In this document: one piece after another, positions 11,801 through 22,473 of the stretch
Position numbering within the stretch: the stretch's first letter is position 1
How the letters are laid out: each line of letters opens with the position of its first letter
Source: Amblyomma americanum
Taxonomy: Eukaryota > Arthropoda > Arachnida > Ixodida > Ixodidae
DNA: 64,000 nucleotides
Reading direction: 5' to 3'
Assembly: GCF_052857255.1 (NCBI RefSeq)
Contig: NW_027526668.1
Span: forward strand, 1 to 64,000
Position numbers and translations under genes: made by a program
The notes under the pieces: model-generated
Databases searched by the model: none
What the model was told of the DNA's origin: nothing
The model's input: the letters and a program-made list of their open reading frames with translations, nothing else

Positions 11801-13197
11801 AATCGATGCTCGTGAATCTTGCTAGTTTCGATCTAAAACGATGTATCCCGTTGTTTTGAGCCGGAATACAAGTTTTCGCACAGTTCGAGAGAAAAAGTTT
11901 ACACCGTTCTCTCGTGTACTCTTCGAGGACTTGTAAAATCGATGCTCGTGAATCTTGCTAGTTTCGATCTAAAACGATGTATCCCGTTGTTTTGAGCCGG
12001 AATACAAGTTTTCGCACAGTTCTGAGAGAAAAAGTTTTATCTTTCTCTCGTATACTCTTCGAAGACTTGTAAAATCGATGCTCGTGAATCTTGCTAGTTT
12101 CGATCTAAAACGATGTATCCCGTTGTTTTGAGCCGGAATACAAGTTTTCGCACAGTTCTGAGAGAAAAAGTTTACACCGTTCTCTCGTGTACTCTTCGAG
12201 GACTTGTAAAATCGATGCTCGTGAATCTTGCTAGTTTCGATCTAAAACGATGTATCCCGTTGTTTTGAGCCGGAATACAAGTTTTCGCACAGTTCTAAGA
12301 GGAAAAGTTTTATCTTTCTCTCGTATACTCTTCGAAGACTTGTAAAATCGATGCTCGTGAATCTTGCTAGCTTCGATCTAAAACGATGTATCCCGTTGTT
12401 TTGAGCCGGAATACAAGTTTTCGCACAGTTCTGAGAGAAAAAGTTTTATCTTTCTCTCGTATACTCTTCGAAGACTTGTAAAATCGATGCTCGTGAATCT
12501 TGCTAGTTTCGATCTAAAACGATGTATCCCGTTGTTTTGAGCCGGAATACAAGTTTTCGCACAGTTCTGAGAGAAAAAGTTTACACCGTTCTCTCGTGTA
12601 CTCTTCGAGGACTTGTAAAATCGATGCTCGTGAATCTTGCTAGTTTCAATCTAAAACGATGTATCCCGTTCTTTTGAGCCGGAATACAAGTTTTCGCACA
12701 GTTCTGAGAGAGAAAAGTTTTATCTTTCGCTCGTATACTCTTCGAAGACTTGTAAAATCGATGCTCGTGAATCTTGCTAGTTTCGATCTAAAACGATGTA
12801 TCCCGTTGTTTTGAGCCGGAATACAAGTTTTCGCGCAGTTCTGAGAGAAAAAGTTTTTATCTTTCTCTCGTATACTCTTCGAAGGACTTGTAAATCGATG
12901 CTCGTGAATCTTGCTAGTTTCGATCTAAAACGACGTATCCCGTTGTTTTGAGCCGGAATACAAGTTTTCGCACAGTTCTGAGAGAAAAAGTTTACACCGT
13001 TCTCTCATGTACTCTTCGAGGACTTGTAAAATCGATGCTCGTGAATCTTGCTAGTTTCGATCTAAAACGATGTATCCCGTTGTTTTGAGCCGGAATACAA
13101 GTTTTCGCACAGTTCTGAGAGAAAAAGTTTTATCTTTCTCTCGTACACTCTTCGAAGACTTGTAAAATCGATGCTCGTGAATCTTGCTAGTTTCGAT

Positions 13198-13740
13198 CTA
13201 AAACGATGTATCCCGTTGTTTTGAGCCGGAATACAAGTTTTCGCACAGTTCTGAGAGAAAAAGTTTTATCTTTCTCTCGTATACTCTTCGAAGACTTGTA
13301 AAATCGATGCTCGTGAATCTTGCTAGTTTCGATCTAAAACGATGTATCCCGTTGTTTTGAGCCGGAATTACAAGTTTTCGCACAGTTCTGAGAGAAAAAG
13401 TTTTATCTTTCTCTCGTATACTCTTCGAAGACTTGTAAAATCGATGCTCGTGAATCTTGCTAGTTTCGATCTAAAACGATGTATCCCGTTGTTTTGAGCC
13501 GGAATACAAGTTTTCGCACAGTTCTGAGAGAAAAAGTTTACACCGTTCTCTCGTGTACTCTTCGAGGACTTGTAAAATAGATGCTCGTGAATCTTGCTAG
13601 TTTCGATCTAAAACGATGTATCCCGTTGTTTTGAGCCGGAATACAAGTTTTCGCACAGTTCTGAGAGGAAAAGTTTTATCTTTCTCTCGTCTACTCTTCG
13701 ACGACTTGTAAAATCGATGCTCGTGAATCTTGCTAGTTTC
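13198..13740 (+). repeat. Satellite array, transition of four monomers
   Basis: Ordinary A and B monomers lie between the 11-monomer and 8-monomer domains. One has an inserted T (GGAATTACAAG near 13367). The last is a mixed monomer with GAGGAAAAG upstream and GTCTACTCTTCGACGAC downstream, apparently an A/D chimera leading into the D-type end at 13741. No unique sequence. Confidence 0.85.
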
Positions 13741-16700
13741 GAACTAAAATGGTGTATCCCGTTGTTTTGAGCCGGAATACATGTTTTCGCGCAGTTCTGA
13801 GAGAAAAAGTTTACACCTTTCTTTCGTATACTCTTCGAAGACTTGTAAAATCGATGCTCGTGAAACTTGCTAGTTTCAACCTAAAACGATGTATCCCGTT
13901 GTTTTGAGCCAGAAAACAAGTTTTCGCACAGTTCTGAGAGAAAAAGTTTTATCTTTCTCTCGTATACTCTTCGAAGACTTGTAAAATCGATGCTCGTGAA
14001 TCTTGCTAGTTTCGATCTAAAACGATGTATCCCGTTGTTTTGAGCCGGAATACAAGTTTTCGCACAGTTCTGAGAGAAAAAGTTTTATCTTTCTCTCGTA
14101 TACTCTTCGAAGACTTGTAAAATCGATGCTCGTGAATCTTGCTAGTTTCGATCTAAAGCGATGTATCCCGTTGTTTTGAGCCGGAATACAAGTTTTCGCA
14201 CAGTTCTGAGAGAAAAAGTTTTATCTTTCTCTCGTATACTCTTCGAAGACTTGTAAAATCGATGCTCGTGAATCTTGCTAGTTTCGATCTAAAACGTTGT
14301 ATCCCGTTGTTTTGAGCCGGAATACAAGTTTTCGCACAGTTCTGAGAGAAAAAGTTTACACCGTTCTCTCGTGTACTCTTCGAGGACTTGTAAAATCGAT
14401 GCTCGTGAATCTTGCTAGTTTCGATCTAAAACGATGTATCCCGTTGTTTTGAGCCGGAATACAAGTTTTCGCACAGTTCTGAGAGAAAAAGTTTTATCTT
14501 TCTCTCGTATACTCTTCGAAGACTTGTAAAATCGATGCTCGTGAATCTTGCTAGTTTCGATCTAAAACGATGTATCCCGTTGTTTTGAGCCCGGAATACA
14601 ACTTTTCGCGCAGTTCTGAGAGAAAAAGTTTACACCGTTCTCTCGTGTACTCTTCGAGGACTTGTAAAATAGATGCTCGTGAATCTTGCTAGTTTCGATC
14701 TAAAACGATGTATCCCGTTGTTTTGAGCCGGAATACAAGTTTTCGCACAGTTCTGAGAGAAAAAGTTTGCACCATTCTCTCGTCTACTCTTCGACGACTT
14801 GTAAAATCGATGCTCGTGAATCTTGCTAGTTTCGAACTAAAATGGTGTATCCCGTTGTTTTGAGCCGGAATACATGTTTTCGCGCAGTTCTGAGAGAAAA
14901 AGTTTACACCTTTCTTTCGTATACTCTTCGAAGACTTGTAAAATCGATGCTCGTGAAACTTGCTAGTTTCAACCTAAAACGATGTATCCCGTTGTTTTGA
15001 GCCAGAAAAACAAGTTTCGCACAGTTCTGAGAGAAAAAGTTTTATCTTTCTCTCGTATACTCTTCGAAGACTTGTAAAATCGATGCTCGTGAATCTTGCT
15101 AGTTTCGATCTAAAACGATGTATCCCGTTGTTTTGAGCCGGAATACAAGTTTTCGCACAGTTCTGAGAGAAAAAGTTTTATCTTTCTCTCGTATACTCTT
15201 CGAAGACTTGTAAAATCGATGCTCGTGAATCTTGCTAGTTTCGATCTAAAGCGATGTATCCCGTTGTTTTGAGCCGGAATACAAGTTTTCGCACAGTTCT
15301 GAGAGAAAAAGTTTTATCTTTCTCTCGTATACTCTTCGAAGACTTGTAAAATCGATGCTCGTGAATCTTGCTAGTTTCGATCTAAAACGTTGTATCCCGT
15401 TGTTTTGAGCCGGAATACAAGTTTTCGCACAGTTCTGAGAGAAAAAGTTTACACCGTTCTCTCGTGTACTCTTCGAGGACTTGTAAAATCGATGCTCGTG
15501 AATCTTGCTAGTTTCGATTTAAAACGATGTATCCCGTTGTTTTGAGCCGGAATACAAGTTTTCGCACAGTTCTGAGAGAAAAAGTTTTATCTTTCTCTCG
15601 TATACTCTTCGAAGACTTGTAAAATCGATGCTCGTGAATCTTGCTAGTTTCGATCTAAAACGATGTATCCCGTTGTTTTGAGCCGGAATACAAGTTTTCG
15701 CACAGTTCTGAGAGAAAAAGTTTACACCGTTCTCTCGTGTACTCTTCGAGGACTTGTAAAATAGATGCTCGTGAATCTTGCTAGTTTCGATCTAAAACGA
15801 TGTATCCCGTTGTTTTGAGCCGGAATACAAGTTTTCGCACAGTTCTGAGAGAAAAAGTTTGCACCATTCTCTCGTCTACTCTTCGACGACTTGTAAAATC
15901 GATGCTCGTGAATCTTGCTAGTTTCGAACTAAAATGGTGTATCCCGTTGTTTTGAGCCGGAATACATGTTTTCGCGCAGTTCTGAGAGAAAAAGTTTACA
16001 CCTTTCTTTCGTATACTCTTCGAAGACTTGTAAAATCGATGCTCGTGAAACTTGCTAGTTTCAACCTAAAACGATGTATCCCGTTGTTTTGAGCCAGAAA
16101 ACAAGTTTTCGCACAGTTCTGAGAGAAAAAGTTTTATCTTTCTCTCGTATACTCTTCGAAGACTTGTAAAATCGATGCTCGTGAATCTTGCTAGTTTCGA
16201 TCTAAAACGATGTATCCCGTTGTTTTGAGCCGGAATACAAGTTTTCGCACAGTTCTGAGAGAAAAAGTTTTATCTTTCTCTCGTATACTCTTCGAAGACT
16301 TGTAAAATCGATGCTCGTGAATCTTGCTAGTTTCGATCTAAAGCGATGTATCCCGTTGTTTTGAGCCGGAATACAAGTTTTCGCACAGTTCTGAGAGAAA
16401 AAGTTTTATCTTTCTCTCGTATACTCTTCGAAGACTTGTAAAATCGATGCTCGTGAATCTTGCTAGTTTCGATCTAAAACGTTGTATCCCGTTGTTTTGA
16501 GCCGGAATACAAGTTTTCGCACAGTTCTGAGAGAAAAAGTTTACACCGTTCTCTCGTGTACTCTTCGAGGACTTGTAAAATCGATGCTCGTGAATCTTGC
16601 TAGTTTCGATCTAAAACGATGTATCCCGTTGTTTTGAGCCGGAATACAAGTTTTCGCACAGTTCTGAGAGAAAAAGTTTTATCTTTCTCTCGTATACTCT

Positions 16701-16781
16701 TCGAAGACTTGTAAAATCGATGCTCGTGAATCTTGCTAGTTTCGATCTAAAACGATGTATCCCGTTGTTTTGAGCCGGAAT
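13741..16781 (+). repeat. 8-monomer higher-order repeat (about 1092 bp)
   Basis: The marker GAACTAAAATGGTG occurs at 13741, 14834 and 15926, offsets of 1093 and 1092 bp. Each unit runs in the same order. It starts with an E monomer (ACATGTTTTCGCG, CCTTTCTTTCG, GAAACTTGC, TTTCAACC). Then come A with AGCCAGAAAACAAG, A, A whose end reads AAAGCGATG, A with AACGTTGTA, B, A, and B with AATAGATGC, closing with a D monomer (TTTGCACCATTC). The third unit follows this order until about 16.78 kb, where a C monomer replaces the expected B. Small copy differences, such as AGCCAGAAAAACAAG near 15001, are single-base shifts. No genes. Confidence 0.82.
13757..13893 (+). repeat. Reference class E monomer (137 bp)
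   Basis: Class E is marked by ACATGTTTTCGCGCAG in place of ACAAGTTTTCGCACAG, by TTTACACCTTTCTTTCG, and by GAAACTTGC and TTTCAACC near its 3' end. It recurs with the 8-monomer HOR, at 22474, and in related form near 44707, 48663 and 59833, where the head reads ACGAG or TTCAAG and the 3' part reads TAATATCG and TTTCTATC. Confidence 0.85.
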
Positions 16782-18489
16782 ACAACTTTTCGCGCAGTTC
16801 TGAGAGAAAAAGTTTACACCTTTCTCTCGTCTACTCTTCGACGACTTGTAAAATCGATGCTCGTGAATCTTGCTACTTTCGACCTAAAACGATGTATCCC
16901 GTTGTTTTGAGCCGGAATACAAGTTTTCGCACAGTTCTGAGAGAAAAAGTTTGCACCTTTCTCTCGTATACTCTTCGAAGACTTGTAAAATCGATGCTCG
17001 TGAATCTTGCTAGTTTCGATCTAAAACGATGTATCCCGTTGTTTTGAGCCGGAATACAAGTTTTCGCACAGTTCTGAGAGAAAAAGTTTACACCGTTCTC
17101 TCGTGTACTCTTCGAGGACTTGTAAAATCGATGCTCGTGAATCTTGCTAGTTTCGATCTAAAACGATGTATCCCGTTGTTTTGAGCCGGAATACAAGTTT
17201 TCGCACAGTTCTGAGAGAAAAAGTTTTATCTTTCTCTCGTATACTCCTCGAAGACTTGTAAAATCGATGCTCGTGAATCTTGCTAGTTTCGATCTAAAAC
17301 GATGTATCCCGTTGTTTTGAGCCGGAATACAAGTTTTCGCACAGTTCTGAGAGAAAAAGTTTACACCGCTCTCTCGTGTACTCTTCGAGGACTTGTAAAA
17401 TCGATGCTCGTGAATCTTGCTAGTTTGGATCTAAACCGATGTATCCCGTTGTTTTGAGCCGGAATACAAGTTTTCGCACAGTTCTGAGAGAAAAAGTTTT
17501 ATCTTTCTCTCGTATACTCTTCGAAGACTTGTAAAATCGATGCTCGTGAATCTTGCTAGTTTCGATCTAAAACGATGTATCCCGTTGTTTTGAGCCGGAA
17601 TACAAGTTTTCGCACAGTTCTGAGAGAAAAAGTTTTATCTTTCTCTCGTATACTCTTCGAAGACTTGTAAAATCGATGCTCGTGAATCTTGCTAGTTTCG
17701 ATCTAAAACGATGTATCCCGTTGTTTTGAGCCGGAATACAACTTTTCGCGCAGTTCTGAGAGAAAAAGTTTACACCTTTCTCTCGTCTACTCTTCGACGA
17801 CTTGTAAAATCGATGCTCGTGAATCTTGCTACTTTCGACCTAAAACGATGTATCCCGTTGTTTTGAGCCGGAATACAAGTTTTCGCACAGTTCTGAGAGA
17901 AAAAGTTTGCACCTTTCTCTCGTATACTCTTCGAAGACTTGTAAAATCGATGCTCGTGAATCTTGCTAGTTTCGATCTAAAACGATGTATCCCGTTGTTT
18001 TGAGCCGGAATACAAGTTTTCGCACAGTTCTGAGAGAAAAAGTTTACACCGTTCTCTCGTGTACTCTTCGAGGACTTGTAAAATCGATGCTCGTGAATCT
18101 TGCTAGTTTCGATCTAAAACGATGTATCCCGTTGTTTTGAGCCGGAATACAAGTTTTCGCACAGTTCTGAGAGAAAAAGTTTTATCTTTCTCTCGTATAC
18201 TCCTCGAAGACTTGTAAAATCGATGCTCGTGAATCTTGCTAGTTTCGATCTAAAACGATGTATCCCGTTGTTTTGAGCCGGAATACAAGTTTTCGCACAG
18301 TTCCGAGAGAAAAAGTTTACACCGCTCTCTCGTGTACTCTTCGAGGACTTGTAAAATCGATGCTCGTGAATCTTGCTAGTTTGGATCTAAACCGATGTAT
18401 CCCGTTGTTTTGAGCCGGAATACAAGTTTTCGCACAGTTCTGAGAGAAAAAGTTTTATCTTTCTCTCGTATACTCTTCGAAGACTTGTA
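16782..18489 (+). repeat. 7-monomer higher-order repeat (956 bp), interrupted by a SINE
   Basis: Class C monomers with ACAACTTTTCGCG lie at 16782 and 17738, 956 bp apart. The unit order is C (also CTACTTTCGACC), an A-like monomer with TTTGCACC, B, A with ACTCCTCG, H (ACCGCTCTC, TTTGGATCTAAACC), A, A. The second unit repeats this order through the H monomer, whose head here reads CAGTTCCGAG. The SINE then splits its next A monomer at 18489/18490. Beyond the SINE the order departs from the 956-bp unit. The variants are real multi-site differences, not isolated substitutions, so the phase is well supported. Confidence 0.82.
18475..18489 (+). repeat. Target-site duplication, left copy (15 bp)
   Basis: CTTCGAAGACTTGTA lies directly before the SINE and is repeated exactly at 18732-18746. 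One more T (18474) also matches but may belong to the SINE tail. Removing the SINE and one copy restores an ordinary class A monomer. The duplicated bases include most of the A-class palindrome TCTTCGAAGA. Confidence 0.95.
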
Positions 18490-18499
18490 GCCGCCGCGG

Positions 18500-18510
18500 T
18501 GGCTCAGTGG
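18500..18510 (+). promoter_or_regulatory. RNA polymerase III A box of the SINE
   Basis: TGGCTCAGTGG fits the tRNA-gene A-box consensus TRGYNNARNGG exactly. With the B box about 33 bases downstream it forms the usual internal type 2 polymerase III promoter. Whether this copy is transcribed inside satellite chromatin cannot be told from sequence. Confidence 0.85.
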
Positions 18511-18543
18511 TTATGGCGCTCGGCTGCTGACCTGAAAGACGCG

Positions 18544-18553
18544 GGTTCGATCC
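18544..18553 (+). promoter_or_regulatory. RNA polymerase III B box of the SINE
   Basis: GGTTCGATCC matches the B-box consensus GGTTCGANNCC closely. It sits in a T-arm-like hairpin (GGG/CCC around TTCGATC). This is the strongest tRNA-like signal in the element. Confidence 0.9.
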
Positions 18554-18567
18554 CGGCCGCGGCGGTC

Positions 18568-18590
18568 GAATTTCGATGGAGGCGAAATTC
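18568..18590 (+). other. Perfect 8-bp inverted repeat in the SINE body
   Basis: GAATTTCG (18568-18575) and CGAAATTC (18583-18590) are exact reverse complements around a 7-base loop, immediately after the tRNA-like head. A second stem lies just downstream: GTGTACTG (18600-18607) pairs with CAGTGCAC (18616-18623) through seven Watson-Crick pairs and one G-U pair, and C18599-G18624 extends it. Both could fold in the SINE RNA. Any role in reverse-transcriptase binding is speculation. Confidence 0.75.
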
Positions 18591-18712
18591 TAGAGGCCCG
18601 TGTACTGTGCGATGTCAGTGCACGTTAAATAACCCCAGGTGGTAGAAATTTCCGGAGCCCTCCACTACGGCGTCCCTCATAGCCAGAGTTGCTTTGGGAC
18701 GTTAAACCCCTA

Positions 18713-18731
18713 TAAACATAAACATAAACAT
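18713..18731 (+). repeat. SINE 3' tail, (TAAACA)3T
   Basis: Three tandem TAAACA hexamers and a final T end the element. A short-repeat tail instead of poly(A) is known for SINEs mobilised by non-L1 LINEs such as RTE or CR1 types. Which LINE is the partner here is inference. Confidence 0.8.
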
Positions 18732-18746
18732 CTTCGAAGACTTGTA
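18732..18746 (+). repeat. Target-site duplication, right copy (15 bp)
   Basis: CTTCGAAGACTTGTA follows the SINE tail and then continues into AAATCGATGC, the normal monomer sequence. It is identical to 18475-18489, which shows that the insertion arose by target-primed reverse transcription and has not been rearranged since. Confidence 0.95.
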
Positions 18747-21700
18747 AAATCGATGCTCGTGAATCTTGCTAGTTTCGATCTAAAACGATGTATCCCGTTG
18801 TTTTGAGCCGGAATACAAGTTTTCGCACAGTTCTGAGAGAAAAAGTTTTATCTTTCTCTCGTATACTCTTCGAAGACTTGTAAAATCGATGCTCGTGAAT
18901 CTTGCTAGTTTCGATCTAAAACGATGTATCCCGTTGTTTTGAGCCGGAATACAAGTTTTCGCACAGTTCTGAGAGAAAAAGTTTACACCGTTCTCTCGTG
19001 TACTCTTCGAGGACTTGTAAAATCGATGCTCGTGAATCTTGCTAGTTTCGATCTAAAACGATGTATCCCGTTGTTTTGAGCCGGAATACAAGTTTTCGCA
19101 CAGTTCTGAGAGAAAAAGTTTTATCTTTCTCTCGTATACTCTTCGAAGACTTGTAAAATCGATGCTCGTGAATCTTGCTAGTTTCGATCTAAAACGATGT
19201 ATCCCGTTGTTTTGAGCCGGAATACAAGTTTTCGCACAGTTCTGAGAGAAAAAGTTTACACCGTTCTCTCGTGTACTCTTCGAGGTCTTGTAAAATCGAT
19301 GCTCGTGAATCTTGTTAGTTTCGATCTAAAACAATGTATCCCGTTGTTTTGAGCCGGAATACAAGTTTTCGCACAGTTCTGAGAGAAAAAGTTTTATCTT
19401 TCTCTCGTATACTCTTCGAAGACTTGTAAAATCGATGCTCGTGAATCTTGCTAGTTTCGATCTAAAACGATGTATCCCGTTGTTTTGAGCCGGAATACAG
19501 GTTTTCGCACAGTTCTGAGAGAAAAAGTTTTCACCGTTCTCTCGTGTACTCTTCGAGGACTTGTAAAATCGATGCTCGTGAATCTTGCTAGTTTCGATCT
19601 AAAACGATGTATCCCGTTGTTTTGAGCCGGAATACAAGTTTTCGCACAGTTCTGAGAGAAAAAGTTTTATCTTTCTCTCGTATACTCTTCGAAGACTTGT
19701 AAAATCGATGCTCGTGAATCTTGCTAGTTTCGATCTAAAACGATGTATCCCGTTGTTTTGAGCCGGAATACAACTTTTCGCGCAGTTCTGAGAGAAAAAG
19801 TTTACGCCTTTCTCTCGTCTACTCTTCGACGACTTGTAAAATCGATGCTCGTGAATCTTGCTACTTTCGACCTAAAACGATGTATCCCGTTGTTTTGAGC
19901 CGGAATACAAGTTTTCGCACAGTTCTGAGAGAAAAAGTTTGCACCTTTCTCTCGTATACTCTTCGAAGACTTGTAAAATCGATGCTCGTGAATCTTGCTA
20001 GTTTCGATCTAAAACGATGTATCCCGTTGTTTTGAGCCGGAATACAAGTTTTCGCACAGTTCTGAGAGAAAAAGTTTACACCGTTCTCTCGTGTACTCTT
20101 CGAGGACTTGTAAAATCGATGCTCGTGAATCTTGCTAGTTTCGATCTAAAACGATGTATCCCTTCGTTTTGAGCCGGAATACAAGTTTTCGCACAGTTCT
20201 GAGAGAAAAAGTTTACACTGTTCTCTCGTGTACTCTTCGAGGACTTGTAAAATCGATGCTCGTGAATCTTGCTAGTTTCGATGTAAAACGATGTATCCCG
20301 TTGTTTTGAGCCGGAATACAAGTTTTCGCACAGTTCTGAGAGAAAAAGTTTTATCTTTCTCTCGTATACTCCTCGAAGACTTGTAAAATCGATGCTCGTG
20401 AATCTTGCTAGTTTCGATCTAAAACGATGTATCCCGTTGTTTTGAGCCGGAATACAAGTTTTCGCACAGTTCTGAGAGAAAAAGTTTACACCGCTCTCTC
20501 GTGTACTCTTCGAGGACTTGTAAAATCGATGCTCGTGAATCTTGCTAGTTTGGATCTAAACCGATGTATCCCGTTGTTTTGAGCCGGAATACAAGTTTTC
20601 GCACAGTCCTGAGAGAAAAAGTTTTATCTTTCTCTCGTATACTCTTCGAAGACTTGTAAAATCGATGCTCGTGAATCTTGCTAGTTTCGATCTAAAACGA
20701 TGTATCCCGTTGTTTTGAGCCGGAATACAAGTTTTCGCACAGTTCTGAGAGAAAAAGTTTTATCTTTCTCTCGTATACTCTTCGAAGACTTGTAAAATCG
20801 ATGCTCGTGAATCTTGCTAGTTTCGATCTAAAACGATGTATCCCGTTGTTTTGAGCCGGAATACAAGTTTTCGCACAGTTCTGAGAGAAAAAGTTTACAC
20901 CGTTCTCTCGTGTACTCTTCGAGGACTTGTAAAATCGATGCTCGTGAATCTTGCTAGTTTCGATCTAAAACGATGTATCCCGTTGTTTTGAGCCGGAATA
21001 CAAGTTTTCGCACAGTTCTGAGAGAAAAAGTTTTATCTTTCTCTCGTATACTCTTCGAAGACTTGTAAAATCGATGCTCGTGAATCTTGCTAGTTTCGAT
21101 CTAAAACGATGTATCCCGTTGTTTTGAGCCGGAATACAAGTTTTCGCACAGTTCTGAGAGAAAAAGTTTACACCGTTCTCTCGTGTACTCTTCGAGGTCT
21201 TGTAAAATCGATGCTCGTGAATCTTGTTAGTTTCGATCTAAAACGATGTATCCCGTTGTTTTGAGCCGGAATACAAGTTTTCGCACAGTTCTGAGAGAAA
21301 AAGTTTTATCTTTCTCTCGTATACTCTTCGAAGACTTGTAAAATCGATGCTCGTGAATCTTGCTAGTTTCGATCTAAAACGATGTATCCCGTTGTTTTGA
21401 GCCGGAATACAGGTTTTCGCACAGTTCTGAGAGAAAAAGTTTTCACCGTTCTCTCGTGTACTCTTCGAGGACTTGTAAAATCGATGCTCGTGAATCTTGC
21501 TAGTTTCGAGCTAAAACGATGTATCCCGTTGTTTTGAGCCGGAATACAAGTTTTCGCGCAGTTCTGAGAGAAAAAGTTTTATCTTTCTCTCGTATACTCT
21601 TCGAAGACTTGTAAAATCGATGCTCGTAAATCTTGCTAGTTTCGATCTAAAACGATGTATCCCGTTGTTTTGAGCCGCAATACAAGTTTTCGCACAGTTC

Positions 21701-22473
21701 TGAGAGAAAAAGTTTGCACCTTTCGTCTACTCTTCGACGACTTGTAAAATAGATGCTCGTGAATCTTGCTAGTTTCGACCTAAAACGATGTATCCCGTTG
21801 TTTTGAGCCGGAATACAAGTTTTCGCACAGTTCTGAGAGAAAAAGTTTTATCTTTCTCTCGTATACTCTTCGAAGACTTGTAAAATCGATGCTCGTGAAT
21901 CTTTCTAGTTTCGATCTAAAACGATGTATCCCGTTGTTTTGAGCCAGAAAACAAGTTTTCGCACAGTTCTGAGAGAAAAAGTTTTATCTTTCTCTCGTAT
22001 ACTCTTCAAAGACTTGTAAAATCGATGCTCGTGAATCTTGCTAGTTTCGATCTAAGACGATGTATCCCGTTGTTTTGAGCCGGAATACAAGTTTCCGCAC
22101 AGTTCTGAGAGAAAAAGTTTTATCTTTCTCTCGTATACTCTTCGAAGACTTGTAAAATCGATGCTCGTGAATCTTGCTAGTTTTGATCTAAAACGATGTA
22201 TCCCGTTGTTTTGAGCAGGAATACAAGTTTTCGCACAGTTCTGAGAGAAAAAGTTTACACCGTTCTCTCGTGTACTCTTCGAGGTCTTGTAAAATCGATG
22301 CTCGTGAATCTTGCTAGTTTCGATCTAAAACGATGTATCCCGTTGTTTTGAGCCGGAATACAAGTTTTCGCACAGTTCTGAGAGAAAAAGTTTTATCTTT
22401 CTCTCGTATACTCTTCGAAGACTTGTAAAATCGATGCTCGTGAATCTTGCTAGTTTCGATCTAAAACGATGTA
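18747..22473 (+). repeat. Satellite array, mosaic domain right of the SINE
   Basis: About 27 monomers of classes A, B, C and H, with one F-like monomer near 21710 (TTTGCACCTTTCGTCTAC, four bases short). The rare variant GAATACAGGTTTTCG followed by TTTTCACCG occurs at about 19495 and 21407, an offset of 1912 bp (14 monomers). Between them the order is A, C, TTTGCACC-A, B, CCCTTCG-B with CACTG, A with ACTCCTCG, H, then A/B. The CACTG-B, CTCCTCG-A, H series reappears at 45.5-45.95, 49.5-49.9 and 60.6-61.05 kb. No genes and no unique sequence. Confidence 0.88.

Larger units (their letters stand above)
5891..13197 (+). repeat. 11-monomer higher-order repeat domain (1499-bp unit and derivatives)
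   Basis: The marker TTCTGAGTGA starts units at 5891, 7390, 9162 and 10524. The offsets are 1499, 1772 and 1362 bp, which fit 11, 13 and 10 monomers. The two 1499-bp units at 5891-7389 and 7390-8888 show the same ordered series: GAGTGA-A, CCTGTTG-B, A, GTGAAATCG-A, GAGGAAAAG-A, ACGACGTA-A, CATGTAC-B, GTACACTC-A, TTTGATCT-B, AAAATTTTT-A and CCGAGAG-B. By eye they are almost identical. The third unit has two extra monomers before its GAGTGA marker. The fourth and the remainder to 13.2 kb contain single-base indels (for example near 11291, 11687, 11886 and 12890) and a reshuffled order. No genes. Confidence 0.85.
18490..18731 (+). mobile_element. tRNA-derived SINE, probably tick Ruka-type, full length
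   Basis: This is the only non-satellite DNA in the window. It is a non-autonomous retroposon, normally transcribed by RNA polymerase III and mobilised by a partner LINE. The 5' head (about 18490-18566) is tRNA-like, with an A box at 18500-18510, a B box at 18544-18553, and acceptor-like arms GCCGCGG/CCGCGGC at 18493-18499 and 18557-18563. The body (18567-18712) holds two possible hairpins (18568-18590 and 18599-18624) and a stretch with CCGGAGCCCTCCACTACGGC and GGGACGTTAAACCCC, which I recognise from memory as typical of hard-tick SINEs. The tail is (TAAACA)3T at 18713-18731. Perfect 15-bp target-site duplications flank it, so it inserted cleanly into a class A monomer. The family name is from memory and was not searched. 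Confidence 0.9.

Noticed and set aside
18493..18563. A genuine tRNA gene
   Set aside because: A/B boxes and acceptor-like arms are present, but the anticodon stem has mismatches, the D stem is degenerate, and the sequence continues into a SINE body and tail bounded by target-site duplications. It is the head of a retroposon. The anticodon-like GCT is not enough to call a working tRNA.
18713..18731. Telomere-like repeat
   Set aside because: Three TAAACA units form the SINE tail and lie inside the target-site duplications. They do not match the arthropod TTAGG repeat.
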